From: Prevotella sp.
Lineage (GTDB): Bacteria > Bacteroidota > Bacteroidia > Bacteroidales > Bacteroidaceae
NCBI GenBank assembly: GCA_017645645.1
Contig: JAGCOB010000010.1
Location: 1 to 64,000, forward strand
Direction: 5' to 3'
Length of the DNA stretch: 64,000 bases
Shown here: piece after piece, positions 7,417 through 16,188 of the stretch
How the letters are laid out: each line of letters opens with the position of its first letter
Numbering within the stretch: the first letter of the stretch is position 1
Made by a program: the position numbers and the translations under genes
The notes under the pieces: model-generated
The model's input: the letters and a program-made list of their open reading frames with translations, nothing else
Databases searched by the model: none
What the model was told of the DNA's origin: nothing

Positions 7417-8359
7417 TGGGGTAGAGCAGGAGGGTGACGACCATTCCTAACAGATAGGCTTCCAATGGGGAGTAGATATAGTCTGTCGGCACGTGAAAGA
7501 GAGGTTTGAGGATGCCATAGCGGATGAGTCCTGTTATCATCCAGTGGAGACCGATGAAGACCATCGTACCGTTGGAGTAGTTGACGATGATATTGGAGCG
7601 TATGCCGTTAAGCATCTTGCAGAAATAGACAAAGGCAAGAAGTCCGAAGAGTACGGTCGGGAAATAGGACAGCATGTGTAAGGGGAATGAAGTCTCTTTG
7701 GCATGGTAGTCAAAGAGAATGATGCTCATGATAAAGGTCATTAGAAACCATCCCGTGTCTTTCTTGAAGTTGCAGGTCTCAAAAACATGATATTTCCGAC
7801 AGAGGAATCCCATATAGTAGAAAGGAAGGGACTTGAAGATGCCGACGGCAACATAGTGGGTTGTGAACCCATTGTATTTGCTGAGTACATATAATCCCAT
7901 CGCCAACAGACAGAGCAGCGGCATGGGAAGAACCTTCCTCAGGTCTAACAGCAAGTGCATGATGAATAAGGCTGCAATAAACCAAGTAACGGGATTCAAT
8001 TCACAAGCGAAGCTGTTGTTGGCTTGTAATAACAAGGTTCCGTAGACAGGTCTGATGGCTTCTGAGAAGGAGGGCATACCACCGTGCTCCATATAGAACT
8101 TCGCCAGCCAATAGGGATAGAACAGGATATTGTAGGCTATATAGGGAATCCCTAACTGATACCAGTATTTCTTAACTTCTTCCTTCAAATTGGTACGTTC
8201 CTTCTTCAGATAGCCGGAGTTGAACATCAGACAAGCAAGCAGAAACACCATGAAATAAGTCACGGGTTGGTCTCCCCGTGTCTGTGGTATATGACAGGGT
8301 ATTGTCAAGGCTACCGCCAGAAACTTTGCCCAGTCCATCCAGTTGATTCTCTCGTTCAT
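7346..8359 (-). CDS. Membrane acyltransferase, OafA/acyltransferase-3 family
   Basis: Start chosen at the ATG at 8359 (MNERINWMDWAKFLAV). The longer frame begins with a TTG that is part of a -7 box. 337 residues with many hydrophobic segments; the N-terminal WMDWAKFLAVALTIPCHIPQ carries the early His typical of the family. Such proteins O-acylate surface sugars, usually using cytoplasmic acyl-CoA. The 3' end overlaps the GT4 gene on the other strand by 71 bp. Its promoter is the left half of the divergent heptamer element at 8378-8437. Substrate unknown, presumably the glycan made by neighbouring transferases. Confidence 0.85.
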   Translation of the reverse strand: MNERINWMDWAKFLAVALTIPCHIPQTRGDQPVTYFMVFLLACLMFNSGYLKKERTNLKEEVKKYWYQLGIPYIAYNILFYPYWLAKFYMEHGGMPSFSEAIRPVYGTLLLQANNSFACELNPVTWFIAALFIMHLLLDLRKVLPMPLLCLLAMGLYVLSKYNGFTTHYVAVGIFKSLPFYYMGFLCRKYHVFETCNFKKDTGWFLMTFIMSIILFDYHAKETSFPLHMLSYFPTVLFGLLAFVYFCKMLNGIRSNIIVNYSNGTMVFIGLHWMITGLIRYGILKPLFHVPTDYIYSPLEAYLLGMVVTLLLYPIILFFQAKVSWMLGKRTKPSIEA

Positions 8360-8377
8360 GCTTTGCTGATTTTTCAG

Positions 8378-8437
8378 CAAAATTACAAAAAAACTATAAA
8401 CTATAATCTATAATCTATAAACTTTTTCGTATCTTTG
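8378..8437. repeat. ~60-bp divergent promoter element with four heptamers
   Basis: Left -7 box on the minus strand (TAATTTTG, 8385-8378) and right -7 box on the plus strand (TATCTTTG, 8430-8437) flank four units (AAACTAT twice, AATCTAT twice, 8391-8418). The arms CAAAATTACAAAAA and TTTTTCGTATCTTTG form an imperfect inverted repeat. It drives the acyltransferase leftwards and the GT2 gene rightwards. Confidence 0.75.
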
Positions 8438-8460
8438 CAAAAAATCTAAAATCGAGTGTT

Positions 8461-9306
8461 ATGGCAGAATGGTATGAGAAATATCTGAGCATCTACGATA
8501 TGTCTTTCAGTGAGGTGCCCCAGGAAGTGATTGACGGAACCCGTGAGCGACTGGCGAAATTGCAGAGTGCAGAGCCTGTTGCCTCTATTGTCATCGTCGC
8601 CTATAATGAGGAGAAACATCTGCCGGCATGTCTGTGGTCGTTGAGTGAGATACAGTGTAAGTATCCCGTCGAGTTTATTGGAGTGGATAACGAGTCCAAA
8701 GATCGGACGGCGGAGATCTACGAGAAAATGGGTGTGACTTATTATACCGAACACCAGCATACCTGTGGCTATGCGCGCCAGTGTGGCCTGAATCAGGCAA
8801 AGGGAAGGTTCTATATGTGTATTGACTCTGACACCATCTATCCTCCTCATTATTTCGAGGTGATGATTGACCATTTAATGCAGCCGGGGGTGTCTGCCGT
8901 AGCATCCTTATGGAGTTTCTATCCTAACGAGCGTTTCTCCAAATTCGGATTGAAGGTTTATGAGTTCTGCCGTGACATCTATCTCAGGATACAGAGTATC
9001 AACCGTCCCGAGTTGAGTGTGCGTGGCATGGCTTTTGGCTTTGTAGCAGAATATGCCAAGAAGGAAGGCTATCGGGTGGAGCTTATTCGTGGTGAAGATG
9101 GCTCCATGGCACTTGCCATGAAGAAATACGGTAAGATAGACTTTGTCTATGACAAGCGCTGCCGGGTCATTACCAGTTACAGTTCCTTCAAGGAAAGGTC
9201 GCTGACGAAAGCCATGTGGAACCGGTTCAAGTCATACGGTATCACACGCCTTTTCTTTAAGAAGGACCATTACGAGGATGCCAAGGACAACTTCTTGAAA
9301 AAGTAA
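8461..9306 (+). CDS. Family 2 glycosyltransferase
   Basis: 281 residues. GT-A fold with ASIVIVAYNEEKHL, a central VDNESKDRT motif and DSDTIYP as the DxD metal site (about residue 122). The central CGYARQCGLNQAKG is typical of GT2 nucleotide-binding loops. No membrane segment is obvious, so it is probably a cytoplasmic, membrane-associated transferase. It is monocistronic: its promoter is the right half of the preceding heptamer element and the next gene (glf) is convergent, 17 nt away. Confidence 0.85.
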   Translation: MAEWYEKYLSIYDMSFSEVPQEVIDGTRERLAKLQSAEPVASIVIVAYNEEKHLPACLWSLSEIQCKYPVEFIGVDNESKDRTAEIYEKMGVTYYTEHQHTCGYARQCGLNQAKGRFYMCIDSDTIYPPHYFEVMIDHLMQPGVSAVASLWSFYPNERFSKFGLKVYEFCRDIYLRIQSINRPELSVRGMAFGFVAEYAKKEGYRVELIRGEDGSMALAMKKYGKIDFVYDKRCRVITSYSSFKERSLTKAMWNRFKSYGITRLFFKKDHYEDAKDNFLKK

Positions 9307-9323
9307 AAAGGTACTGGGGATGC

Positions 9324-10427
9324 TTAAAACATCTCCAGTACTTTTTCTACGATGGGTGCCATGTCGTAGTACTTGTATTCGGCAAGACGACCACCGAAGA
9401 TGACGTTGGTCTCCTGCTTGGCGAGTGCTTCGTATTGCTGATACAACTGGTTGTTCCTGTCGTTATTGATAGGGTAGTAGGGCTCCAGTCCTTCCGTCCA
9501 TTCCACGGAGTACTCCCGGCTGATAACCGTTTGTGGGTTTTTGTCGACCTCAGCGGCAAATGATTCGAAGTGCTTATGCTCGATGATACGGGTATAGGGA
9601 ATCTCCGCCTCCGTATAGTTGATCTGGGCAAGTCCCTGATAGTTGGAAACGTTCAGCGTCTCTGTCTCAAACCGAACGGTGCGGTAGTCCAGCTTGCCAT
9701 ATTTGAAGTCATAAAACTCATCGATCCTTCCCGTGAACACGATGTTATCTGCTATCGATTCCCATTCTTTCTTATTGTCAAAGAAGTCGGTATTAATCTG
9801 AAACTCAATGCCTTCCAATAATCCGTTAATGAGTTTATTGTATCCTCCAATGGGTACGCCTTGGTAGGAATCGTTGAAGTAGTTATTGTCAAAGACGAAG
9901 CGGACAGGCAGACGTTTGATGATGAAGGGAGGCAGTTCAGTACACTTACGTCCCCACTGTTTTTCCGTATATCCTTTGATCAGTCGTTCATAGATATCTC
10001 TTCCCACTAAAGAGATTGCCTGCTCCTCTAAGTTGGTAATCTCCTTACCGTCCATCTCCTTTCGTTGTTCTTCAATCTTCTTCCTGGCCTGTTCCGGAGT
10101 GATGACTCCCCACATCTGAGAGAAAGTGTTCATGTTGAACGGCAGGTTATAGGCCTTTCCCTTGTAGATGGCGACAGGTGACTCGGTGAAGCGGTTAAAC
10201 TCCACGATGGAGTTGACGAAGTCCCAAACCTTCTTGTTGGAGGTATGGAAGATATGCGGTCCGTATTTATGGACGTTGATACCTGCAATCTTCTCACAGT
10301 ACAGGTTACCACCCAATTGTGGACGCTTGTCAATCACCAGACATTTCTTACCCTGTTGTTTGGCGCAATAGGCGAAAGTCGAGCCAAATAAACCAGCTCC
10401 GACAATCAGATAATCGTATTTAGCCAT
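9324..10427 (-). CDS. glf: UDP-galactopyranose mutase
   Basis: 367 residues, the family's normal length. Converts UDP-galactopyranose to UDP-galactofuranose with reduced FAD. The N-terminal FAD motif YLIVGAGLFGSTFA, then VIDKRPQLGGN and KYGPHIFHT, and the C-terminal FGGRLAEYKYYDM are hallmarks of Glf. Its presence implies galactofuranose in the surface glycan of this locus. It is transcribed from the left-facing half of the 10458-10516 element, with a leader of about 25 nt. Confidence 0.96.
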   Translation of the reverse strand: MAKYDYLIVGAGLFGSTFAYCAKQQGKKCLVIDKRPQLGGNLYCEKIAGINVHKYGPHIFHTSNKKVWDFVNSIVEFNRFTESPVAIYKGKAYNLPFNMNTFSQMWGVITPEQARKKIEEQRKEMDGKEITNLEEQAISLVGRDIYERLIKGYTEKQWGRKCTELPPFIIKRLPVRFVFDNNYFNDSYQGVPIGGYNKLINGLLEGIEFQINTDFFDNKKEWESIADNIVFTGRIDEFYDFKYGKLDYRTVRFETETLNVSNYQGLAQINYTEAEIPYTRIIEHKHFESFAAEVDKNPQTVISREYSVEWTEGLEPYYPINNDRNNQLYQQYEALAKQETNVIFGGRLAEYKYYDMAPIVEKVLEMF

Positions 10428-10457
10428 CTTTTCTTTATATTTTTAGGTTTCTGAATG

Positions 10458-10516
10458 CAAAGATACAAAAAAGTTTAGAGTTTAGAGTTTAGAGTTTAGA
10501 GTTTTTTGTAATTTTG
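10458..10516. repeat. 59-bp divergent promoter element with four heptamers
   Basis: CAAAGATA (10458-10465) is the minus-strand -7 box of glf and TAATTTTG (10509-10516) the plus-strand -7 box of the acyltransferase gene. Between them are four perfect GTTTAGA units (10473-10500) bordered by A-run and T-run arms. Length and layout match the elements at 8378, 19418 and 58884. Confidence 0.8.
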
Positions 10517-10523
10517 CATTGAA

Positions 10524-11561
10524 ATGGTACAGAAACGGATAGAGTACATCGATGCGATGCGGGGATTCACCATGATTCTCGTGGTATATTCCCATGTCTG
10601 CATGTTCTGTTTCGGCGATTACTTCATGGCTTTTAACAAGGTACTCTTTCTATTGCGCCTGCCTTGTTTCTTCTTTATCAGCGGCTGGTTGTTCTATAAG
10701 GCTGGACGAATATGGGATTCGCCCACAGTCCGCCAGGTCATTAGTCATAAGTTCATGGTACAGATCGTGCCTACCGTCATTTTCCTCGCCCTGCATGAGC
10801 GGACACAGTTCTTCCATCAGCTAGGAGCCTTCAAGGGTGGCTATTGGTTTACCTTCGGACTTTTTGTTTTTTTCGTTCTCTATATCCTCTTATCACTTGC
10901 ATTCCAACGATGCCGACACAAGATGTTTTGGATGTTGCTGACTGCGCTTGTCATCTCAGCCACAGCGAGTTGGTATGATGCCAATTATCGCCAGATCTCC
11001 GGACAATTGGGCTGTGGACGAGAGATACTTGGATTCCTGGGTTTTGTCACCTGGCGTTACTATCTCTTCTTCGTATTAGGAGCTATAGCAAAGAAGTATT
11101 TTGAGCGTTTCCTCGAACTGACCGACCGTCATGGAATACAGTTTGTCGTTGTGGCACTGTTCTGTTTGATGGCAGCGTTGCCGGTTACTGACTGGTGGTC
11201 GTGGGCTTATATGCGGTTTGCGGTGAGTGGTATCTGCGGTATGGTGATGGTGTTCACGTTCTTCCGTCAGTTCGCCTCGTGGTTTGCCAAGGAAAGACCC
11301 CTTGGTCGCAGTCTGCAGTATGTCGGAACACGGACGTTGGATATCTACCTGCTTCATTTCTTCTTCCTGCCCGAGTTCCTGATGACTTATCGTGACGTGC
11401 TGCTTTCCCGTCATCAGTTATGGTTGGAGATCATTGTCGTTCTGGTATTGGCACTGGTGGTGTTGGGACTTTGTCTAATTACCAGTTATGTACTGCGTCT
11501 CAGTCCTCTCTTGGCGAAATATCTGTTTGGAGTGCAAAAAACTCTAAACTCTAAACTCTAA
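10524..11561 (+). CDS. Membrane acyltransferase, acyltransferase-3 family
   Basis: 345 residues, polytopic. Starts RIEYIDAMRGFTMILVVYSHV, the classic acyltransferase-3 opening with the R-G pair and the conserved His. The rest is a series of hydrophobic helices ending in a short tail. The last codons (KTLNSKL and stop) are made of heptamer repeats, so the C terminus lies inside the repeat element upstream of the FkbH gene. The ATG is only 7 nt from the -7 box, so the leader is very short or absent. Probably O-acylates a surface sugar. Confidence 0.85.
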   Translation: MVQKRIEYIDAMRGFTMILVVYSHVCMFCFGDYFMAFNKVLFLLRLPCFFFISGWLFYKAGRIWDSPTVRQVISHKFMVQIVPTVIFLALHERTQFFHQLGAFKGGYWFTFGLFVFFVLYILLSLAFQRCRHKMFWMLLTALVISATASWYDANYRQISGQLGCGREILGFLGFVTWRYYLFFVLGAIAKKYFERFLELTDRHGIQFVVVALFCLMAALPVTDWWSWAYMRFAVSGICGMVMVFTFFRQFASWFAKERPLGRSLQYVGTRTLDIYLLHFFFLPEFLMTYRDVLLSRHQLWLEIIVVLVLALVVLGLCLITSYVLRLSPLLAKYLFGVQKTLNSKL

Positions 11562-11578
11562 ACTTTTTTGTATCTTTG
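11539..11578. repeat. Partial heptamer promoter element
   Basis: Three AAACTCT units (11539-11559), AAAC, a T-run and the plus-strand -7 box TATCTTTG (11571-11578). The left arm of the complete 59-bp element is missing; instead the repeats encode the C terminus of the upstream gene. Confidence 0.7.
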
Positions 11579-11683
11579 GCTTCGCCGAAAGGCTACGGGT
11601 AGGCGAACTTGTTCGGGAATGAGTACTCACGTTCGAAAATGCTCAAATAAATTTGGCATTTTACTCACTTATTCGTACCTTTG
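11571..11683 (+). promoter_or_regulatory. Double promoter region of the FkbH-type gene
   Basis: The distal -7 box is at 11571-11578. The proximal promoter has TTTG at 11652-11655, a 20-nt spacer containing CTCACTTA, and TACCTTTG at 11676-11683. The block from CTTTGGCTTCGCCGAA (starting 11574) to the proximal box is a near-duplicate, in opposite orientation, of the UbiA upstream region (19345-19422). Confidence 0.7.
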
Positions 11684-11701
11684 CATCAAAACTATAGAAC
11701 C

Positions 11702-13441
11702 ATGCATACACTGAAAGAACTCAAGAAACTGGCAAAGGAAGTGTTGCCGGGACCTAAAACGAAGATAGCCCTGTTGGGTGATAGCGCTACCCAGTTGTTG
11801 GCAACCGCTATCCAAGGTGAGGCGGTGGCAAGGAAGTTGCCGATAGACCTGTATGAGGGGGAATACAGTCAGGTGGAGCGTCAGTTGTTGGATACCACGA
11901 GTGATATGTATGCGTACGCCCCGGACATCCTGATCATCTTCCAATCGACTCATAAGCTCTGTGAGCATCACAGTGCCTTGGATGCTGCCCGACAGATGTC
12001 GCTGGCTGCCGACCGTCTGGACTTTATCACCACTGTCTGTCAGAATCCGTTGCTTGCCGGTAAGAAGATCATCTGTTTCAACTATCCTGAGATCGAGGAT
12101 ACCGTCTTTGGCAGTTATGCCAACAAGGTGGTTTCAAGTTTCACGTTTCAAGTTAGAAAGTTGAACTTTGAACTGATGAACCTGTCACAGCAGTATCCCA
12201 ACCTGTTTGTCTGTGATATCGCAGGTCTGCAGAACAAACTCGGTCGTGACATGATGTTTGCCTCTAATGTCTATGTAAGTACCGAGATGGTGCTAAGCGT
12301 GGATGCCATCCCCTATGTGACCTCCAGGGTGATGGATATCGTGGAAGCCATCAAGGGACAGTTCAAGAAATGCCTGATTCTCGACTTGGACAATACCGTC
12401 TGGGGCGGTGTCATCGGTGACGACGGACTGGAGGGTATCCAGTTAGGACATGGTCTGGGTATCGGCAAGGCGTTTACGGAGTTCCAGATGTGGGTCAAGA
12501 AACTGCGCCAGCGTGGTATCATCATCTGTGTCGCCTCGAAGAATAACGAGGAGACTGCCAAGGAACCCTTTGAGAAACACCCGGACATGATTCTCAAATT
12601 AGACGATATCGCTGTTTTTCAGGCCAACTGGGAGACCAAGGTCGATAATATCCGTACCATCCAGCAAATCCTGAACATCGGTTTCGACTCGATGGTGTTT
12701 CTGGACGACAATCCCTTTGAGCGGAATATCGTACGGGAGAATATCCCGGATATCACGGTGCCGGAACTGCCGGAGGACCCGGGGGAATACTTGGAATATC
12801 TCTATTCTTTGAATCTTTTCGAGACGGCATCCTATAGCGGTGCCGACAAGGACCGTACCAAACAGTATCAGGTAGAAGCACAGCGTGTGTCGCTGCAGAA
12901 AACGTTCACCAATGAGGCAGACTTCCTGAAGTCATTGGATATGGTGTCTGTCGTCAGTGGCTTTACGAAATTCAATACCCCCCGCGTCGCCCAGTTGTCA
13001 CAGCGTAGTAACCAGTTCAACCTGCGTACCGTTCGCTATACAGAGGCGGATATAGAGGCAATGGCTGCCGACCCGAAGGTCATAGACCTGAGTTTTACCC
13101 TGGAGGATAAGTTCGGTGATAATGGCTTGATAGCCGTTATCATCATGAAAGAGCAGGATGCGGAGACGTTGTTTGTCGACACTTGGTTTATGAGTTGTCG
13201 GGTACTGAAGCGTGGCATGGAGAACTTCACGCTGAACACGATGGTGGAACAGGCAAAGGCAAAAGGCTTCAAGCGAATCATAGGAGAATACCTCCCTACA
13301 CCGAAGAACAAGATGGTGGAGCAACATTATCCTAACCTGGGCTTCGTGTCCGTTACCGATGCCCCTACGGCACAGTATGTGTTGGACGTGGAGAACTATG
13401 AACCCCGTGAATGTTATATAATGAAGAATCATGAAGTGTGA
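11702..13441 (+). CDS. FkbH-type HAD-IIIC protein (acyl-carrier loading family)
   Basis: 579 residues from the ATG at 11702 (the upstream TTG lies in a -7 box). Three parts are visible: an N-terminal SGNH-like domain (ALLGDSATQLL, about 20-200), the HAD-IIIC domain with CLILDLDNTVWGG (Asp228 and Asp230) and FLDDNPFERN, and a C-terminal GNAT-like domain (FTLEDKFGDNGLIAV). FkbH-family proteins take the glyceryl unit of 1,3-bisphosphoglycerate, dephosphorylate it and load it on an acyl carrier protein. The next gene (VOC) overlaps its end by 11 bp, and a carrier protein is encoded 3 kb away. A heptamer array (12131-12172) inserts a low-complexity segment near residue 145-157. Confidence 0.85.
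   Translation: MHTLKELKKLAKEVLPGPKTKIALLGDSATQLLATAIQGEAVARKLPIDLYEGEYSQVERQLLDTTSDMYAYAPDILIIFQSTHKLCEHHSALDAARQMSLAADRLDFITTVCQNPLLAGKKIICFNYPEIEDTVFGSYANKVVSSFTFQVRKLNFELMNLSQQYPNLFVCDIAGLQNKLGRDMMFASNVYVSTEMVLSVDAIPYVTSRVMDIVEAIKGQFKKCLILDLDNTVWGGVIGDDGLEGIQLGHGLGIGKAFTEFQMWVKKLRQRGIIICVASKNNEETAKEPFEKHPDMILKLDDIAVFQANWETKVDNIRTIQQILNIGFDSMVFLDDNPFERNIVRENIPDITVPELPEDPGEYLEYLYSLNLFETASYSGADKDRTKQYQVEAQRVSLQKTFTNEADFLKSLDMVSVVSGFTKFNTPRVAQLSQRSNQFNLRTVRYTEADIEAMAADPKVIDLSFTLEDKFGDNGLIAVIIMKEQDAETLFVDTWFMSCRVLKRGMENFTLNTMVEQAKAKGFKRIIGEYLPTPKNKMVEQHYPNLGFVSVTDAPTAQYVLDVENYEPRECYIMKNHEV
12131..12172. repeat. In-gene heptamer array (GTTTCAA-like)6
   Basis: Units GTTTCAA, GTTTCAC, GTTTCAA, GTTAGAA, AGTTGAA, CTTTGAA: exactly 42 bp, i.e. 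14 codons, within the FkbH-type gene. Confidence 0.75.
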
Positions 13442-13823
13442 GTTAGAACATATAGGCTATGTGACGGATGATATCGCCAAGACGGCGGCATCCTTCCAGA
13501 TGTTGGGCTATGAGGCGGATGGCATCGTCAATGACGATACCCAGCGTACCCGTATCTGTTTTTTGCGTAAGCCTGGTGAAGTGAATATCGAACTGGTAGA
13601 ACCTTATGAGGATAACAAGACGATGCAGAAAATGCTGAAACGGGGGAATGCTCCCTATCATACCTGTTATGTCGTAGATGATATCAAGGAAGCCTATGAG
13701 GAGATGCTGGACAACGACTTCACCCCGTTGTTCAAACCCGTGGAGGCTCCTGCCTTCGGCAATCGCCTGATCTGTTATTTCTGGAAGAGTGAGGTAGGGT
13801 TTATTGAGTTGGTGAACCGATAA
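13431..13823 (+). CDS. VOC-family (glyoxalase/epimerase-like) protein
   Basis: 130 residues, a single vicinal-oxygen-chelate unit with two beta-alpha-beta-beta-beta halves. Candidate metal ligands are His7 (EHIGYV), a Glu in NIELVEP, a His in PYHTCYVV and the Glu in GFIELV, the arrangement of methylmalonyl-CoA epimerase and glyoxalase. Its start overlaps the FkbH-type gene by 11 bp, implying translational coupling and a joint task, for example modifying the acyl group carried on the carrier protein. The exact reaction is unknown. The 3' end overlaps the convergent SGNH gene by 23 bp. Confidence 0.8.
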   Translation: MKCELEHIGYVTDDIAKTAASFQMLGYEADGIVNDDTQRTRICFLRKPGEVNIELVEPYEDNKTMQKMLKRGNAPYHTCYVVDDIKEAYEEMLDNDFTPLFKPVEAPAFGNRLICYFWKSEVGFIELVNR

Positions 13824-14712
13824 ACGCTTTCAGTTCCTTTGCCATTTTATGGGAATAGATTTCGGCTCCCTTCCTGTTGAGGTGTCCGAAGTCATAGAAG
13901 ATATCGGCATGTCCCACGAAGTCACTGTCACGGTAGTGATCAAGGAAAGGGAGATGATGCTTCTCAGCTAGTTCACGGACAAACTTGAAGACATCCTGTT
14001 GGGAACAGATGTACATGGGGGATTCAACCATAATCAATTGAATATGATGCTGTTGACAATCCTTGATAAACCGTTCCAGTAGGGCAACGCGATCCTTGTC
14101 GACGGGGAAGGGATATTCCTCTGCCTTGATACCTGTGGTGTCCAAAACACCGTCCATGGGTTTCCATCCTTTCAGACTCCTGTCCATCGAGCCGAACTTT
14201 CCTGTCAACAGGTTCGGTAGACTACCCGTGTACCGGTAGGTCCATGACAACTGACAGGGCCAGTACTTGCCCGAAAGTTCTAACATCTCGTCACATGCCT
14301 CACTCATACCGCAATAGGGAGCCAATGAAGCGGCTCGTTCTGTTCCTGAGAAAGGTGTTTGAAGCCAGTCACAGGGATGGATCTCGAAGATGATGGTCTC
14401 CGGGGTATAGCGGGTGAGGATGTTTCCTAACAGTCCGTAGTGGTAATAGATATTCTTGATTCCCCAGTCGGCAGTGTTATAGCATTCCTTTCCTAACTCC
14501 TTCTCAAAGATGGTGGGGGCGTAGTGGTGCAGACAACGGGAACTGCCGAAGAACAGGACGGGGGCTTCCGTGGTCTCGTTGGAGTAGCTGATCTTGTATT
14601 CGTCCGTGGCATTGGACTGGCGATAGAGATATTTCAGTCCGAATCCTAATGACCTGTCGAAGAGGAAGAAGAGGCAGGCGACGATGGCGATATGCAGGAG
14701 TAGCTTCTTCAT
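13801..14712 (-). CDS. Membrane-anchored SGNH-like protein (DltD/AlgX-like)
   Basis: 303 residues. An uncleaved-looking N-terminal membrane anchor (LLLHIAIVACLFFLF) is followed by an extracytoplasmic SGNH fold: VLFFGSSRCLHH (nucleophile probably Ser58 in G-S-S), and near the end FYDFGHLNRKGAEIY, giving the D-x-x-H pair. DltD and AlgX-type partners of MBOAT proteins show the same GSS signature. It lies 3 nt downstream of the MBOAT gene, and the pair follows an acyl carrier gene, so it probably completes acyl transfer to a glycan in the periplasm. Confidence 0.8.
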   Translation of the reverse strand: MKKLLLHIAIVACLFFLFDRSLGFGLKYLYRQSNATDEYKISYSNETTEAPVLFFGSSRCLHHYAPTIFEKELGKECYNTADWGIKNIYYHYGLLGNILTRYTPETIIFEIHPCDWLQTPFSGTERAASLAPYCGMSEACDEMLELSGKYWPCQLSWTYRYTGSLPNLLTGKFGSMDRSLKGWKPMDGVLDTTGIKAEEYPFPVDKDRVALLERFIKDCQQHHIQLIMVESPMYICSQQDVFKFVRELAEKHHLPFLDHYRDSDFVGHADIFYDFGHLNRKGAEIYSHKMAKELKAFIGSPTQ

Positions 14713-14715
14713 GGG

Positions 14716-16173
14716 TCAGAACTGGAAATAGATAAACTGGTTATTGTCGAAGATACCGAAGAGCAGGATGGCAATGATCTCGACGGCAACGGTCAGTTCC
14801 CAGCGCCACCGCTCTGCCCATGAGGGGAGATATAGCTTTTTCTTGGAGAACCACTCTTCCTGGAAATCCACATAGATCAGGGCAATGGAGCAGATGGCAC
14901 CGTTGACCAGTGTCGGCATGTCGAAGAACAGTCCTCCGTTCCATGCCTCGGGAATACGGCACAGCACAGCCCAGAACTCACTGATATTGGTGGAATGGAA
15001 CAGCATCAGACCGAAGGTCACTACCAGGTAGTTGCCGACCATCTTCCAGGCAAAGGGAGCGGTGGGCAGTCCGTGACTGTTCAGTTGAATCTTGGTCTTC
15101 TTGAAGAACTGTCCGCTGACCATCAACGGGATATACCAGAGTCCGTGATAGATACCAAAGAGGAAGAATGTCCAGTCGGCACCGTGCCACATACCGATGA
15201 AGGTCATATTCAGCATGATGGCAGCAATGGTACCGTTCGTTCCCCAGTCGCGCAGTTTGATGTTCAGGGGCATGAACACGTAGTCGGTCAGCCATGAGGT
15301 CAGTGACATGTGCCAGCGGCTCCAGTAATTGGCGATGTTGATGGTGAAGAACGGACGTTTGAAGTTCTCTGCCACCTTGAAACCCAGCATCAGTGACACA
15401 CCGATCGCCATCTCGCTGTAGCCGCTGAAGTCGGCATACATCTGGAAGGGGTAGAGGAGGGAGGCAAAGAGGATGGAGATTGCGGAGTGATGTTCGAAAT
15501 TATTCCAGACGGCACTGACGTACAGGTCCAGCCGGTCGGCAATACACATTTTCAGGAACATTCCCCACAGTACCCTGCGGAAACCGCTCATCAGGTTGTC
15601 GGGATTGAACAGCCTGCTCTGACTCAGTTGTTTCAGGAAGGGCTTCGGACGGTCGATAGGTCCCGACAGGATGGTCGGGAAGAAGGCGATGAAGTTGGCG
15701 AAGTCGAAGATGTTGCGCTCAGCCCCTATCTTACCGTGATAGATATCCAGCGGATAACTCATCAGCTTGAAGGTGAAGAAACTGAGTCCGATAGGTACGA
15801 TGATATGGGAGGCGGTCCATGACAGGTGCAGTCCGACGAGGTCGGCGGCAGCCACAAACGAACCGATGAAGAAATTCAGGTATTTGAAATAGAATAAAGC
15901 CCCGATGCCTATGATGACACTGAGTGTCGTCAACAGGGAGGCGCGGCGTTCCCGTTCCTGTTCGATGGCTTTCCCGATACCGTGTCCTATTCCCCAGAAG
16001 AGCAGGGTAAGCAGGGCGAGCAGTCCCGTCATCTTCAGGTCAACCTGGGCATAGAACCAGTAGGAACATGCCAGTAGGAACAGGTTCTGGAGTACTTTCT
16101 TGGACTGTAGGAGGTAGTAGACTACCAGTACTACCAGAAAAAACCACAGGAATGACAGGGAATTGACTACCAT
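14716..16173 (-). CDS. MBOAT-family O-acyltransferase (AlgI/DltB-like)
   Basis: 485 residues, polytopic. Contains the family signature around GMWHGADWTFFLFGIYHG, with the invariant His at 330 or 343, plus the NYWSRWHMSLTSWL segment seen in AlgI/DltB proteins. MBOAT proteins of this type move acyl groups across or at the membrane for O-acylation of polysaccharides (AlgI, PatA) or D-alanylation (DltB). It lies between the acyl carrier gene (15 nt upstream) and the SGNH gene (3 nt downstream), a Dlt-like order. Confidence 0.93.
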   Translation of the reverse strand: MVVNSLSFLWFFLVVLVVYYLLQSKKVLQNLFLLACSYWFYAQVDLKMTGLLALLTLLFWGIGHGIGKAIEQERERRASLLTTLSVIIGIGALFYFKYLNFFIGSFVAAADLVGLHLSWTASHIIVPIGLSFFTFKLMSYPLDIYHGKIGAERNIFDFANFIAFFPTILSGPIDRPKPFLKQLSQSRLFNPDNLMSGFRRVLWGMFLKMCIADRLDLYVSAVWNNFEHHSAISILFASLLYPFQMYADFSGYSEMAIGVSLMLGFKVAENFKRPFFTINIANYWSRWHMSLTSWLTDYVFMPLNIKLRDWGTNGTIAAIMLNMTFIGMWHGADWTFFLFGIYHGLWYIPLMVSGQFFKKTKIQLNSHGLPTAPFAWKMVGNYLVVTFGLMLFHSTNISEFWAVLCRIPEAWNGGLFFDMPTLVNGAICSIALIYVDFQEEWFSKKKLYLPSWAERWRWELTVAVEIIAILLFGIFDNNQFIYFQF

Positions 16174-16188
16174 CTCACATCATCCATC

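Noticed and set aside
8360..8380. TTG start for the acyltransferase (also TTG at 11681 and 19474 for two other genes)
   Set aside because: In all three cases the TTG is part of the TAnnTTTG -7 box, so it lies upstream of the transcript; the next ATG fits family N termini.
10473..10500. Heptamer arrays as a CRISPR array
   Set aside because: Units are 7 bp without spacers and no cas genes are present.
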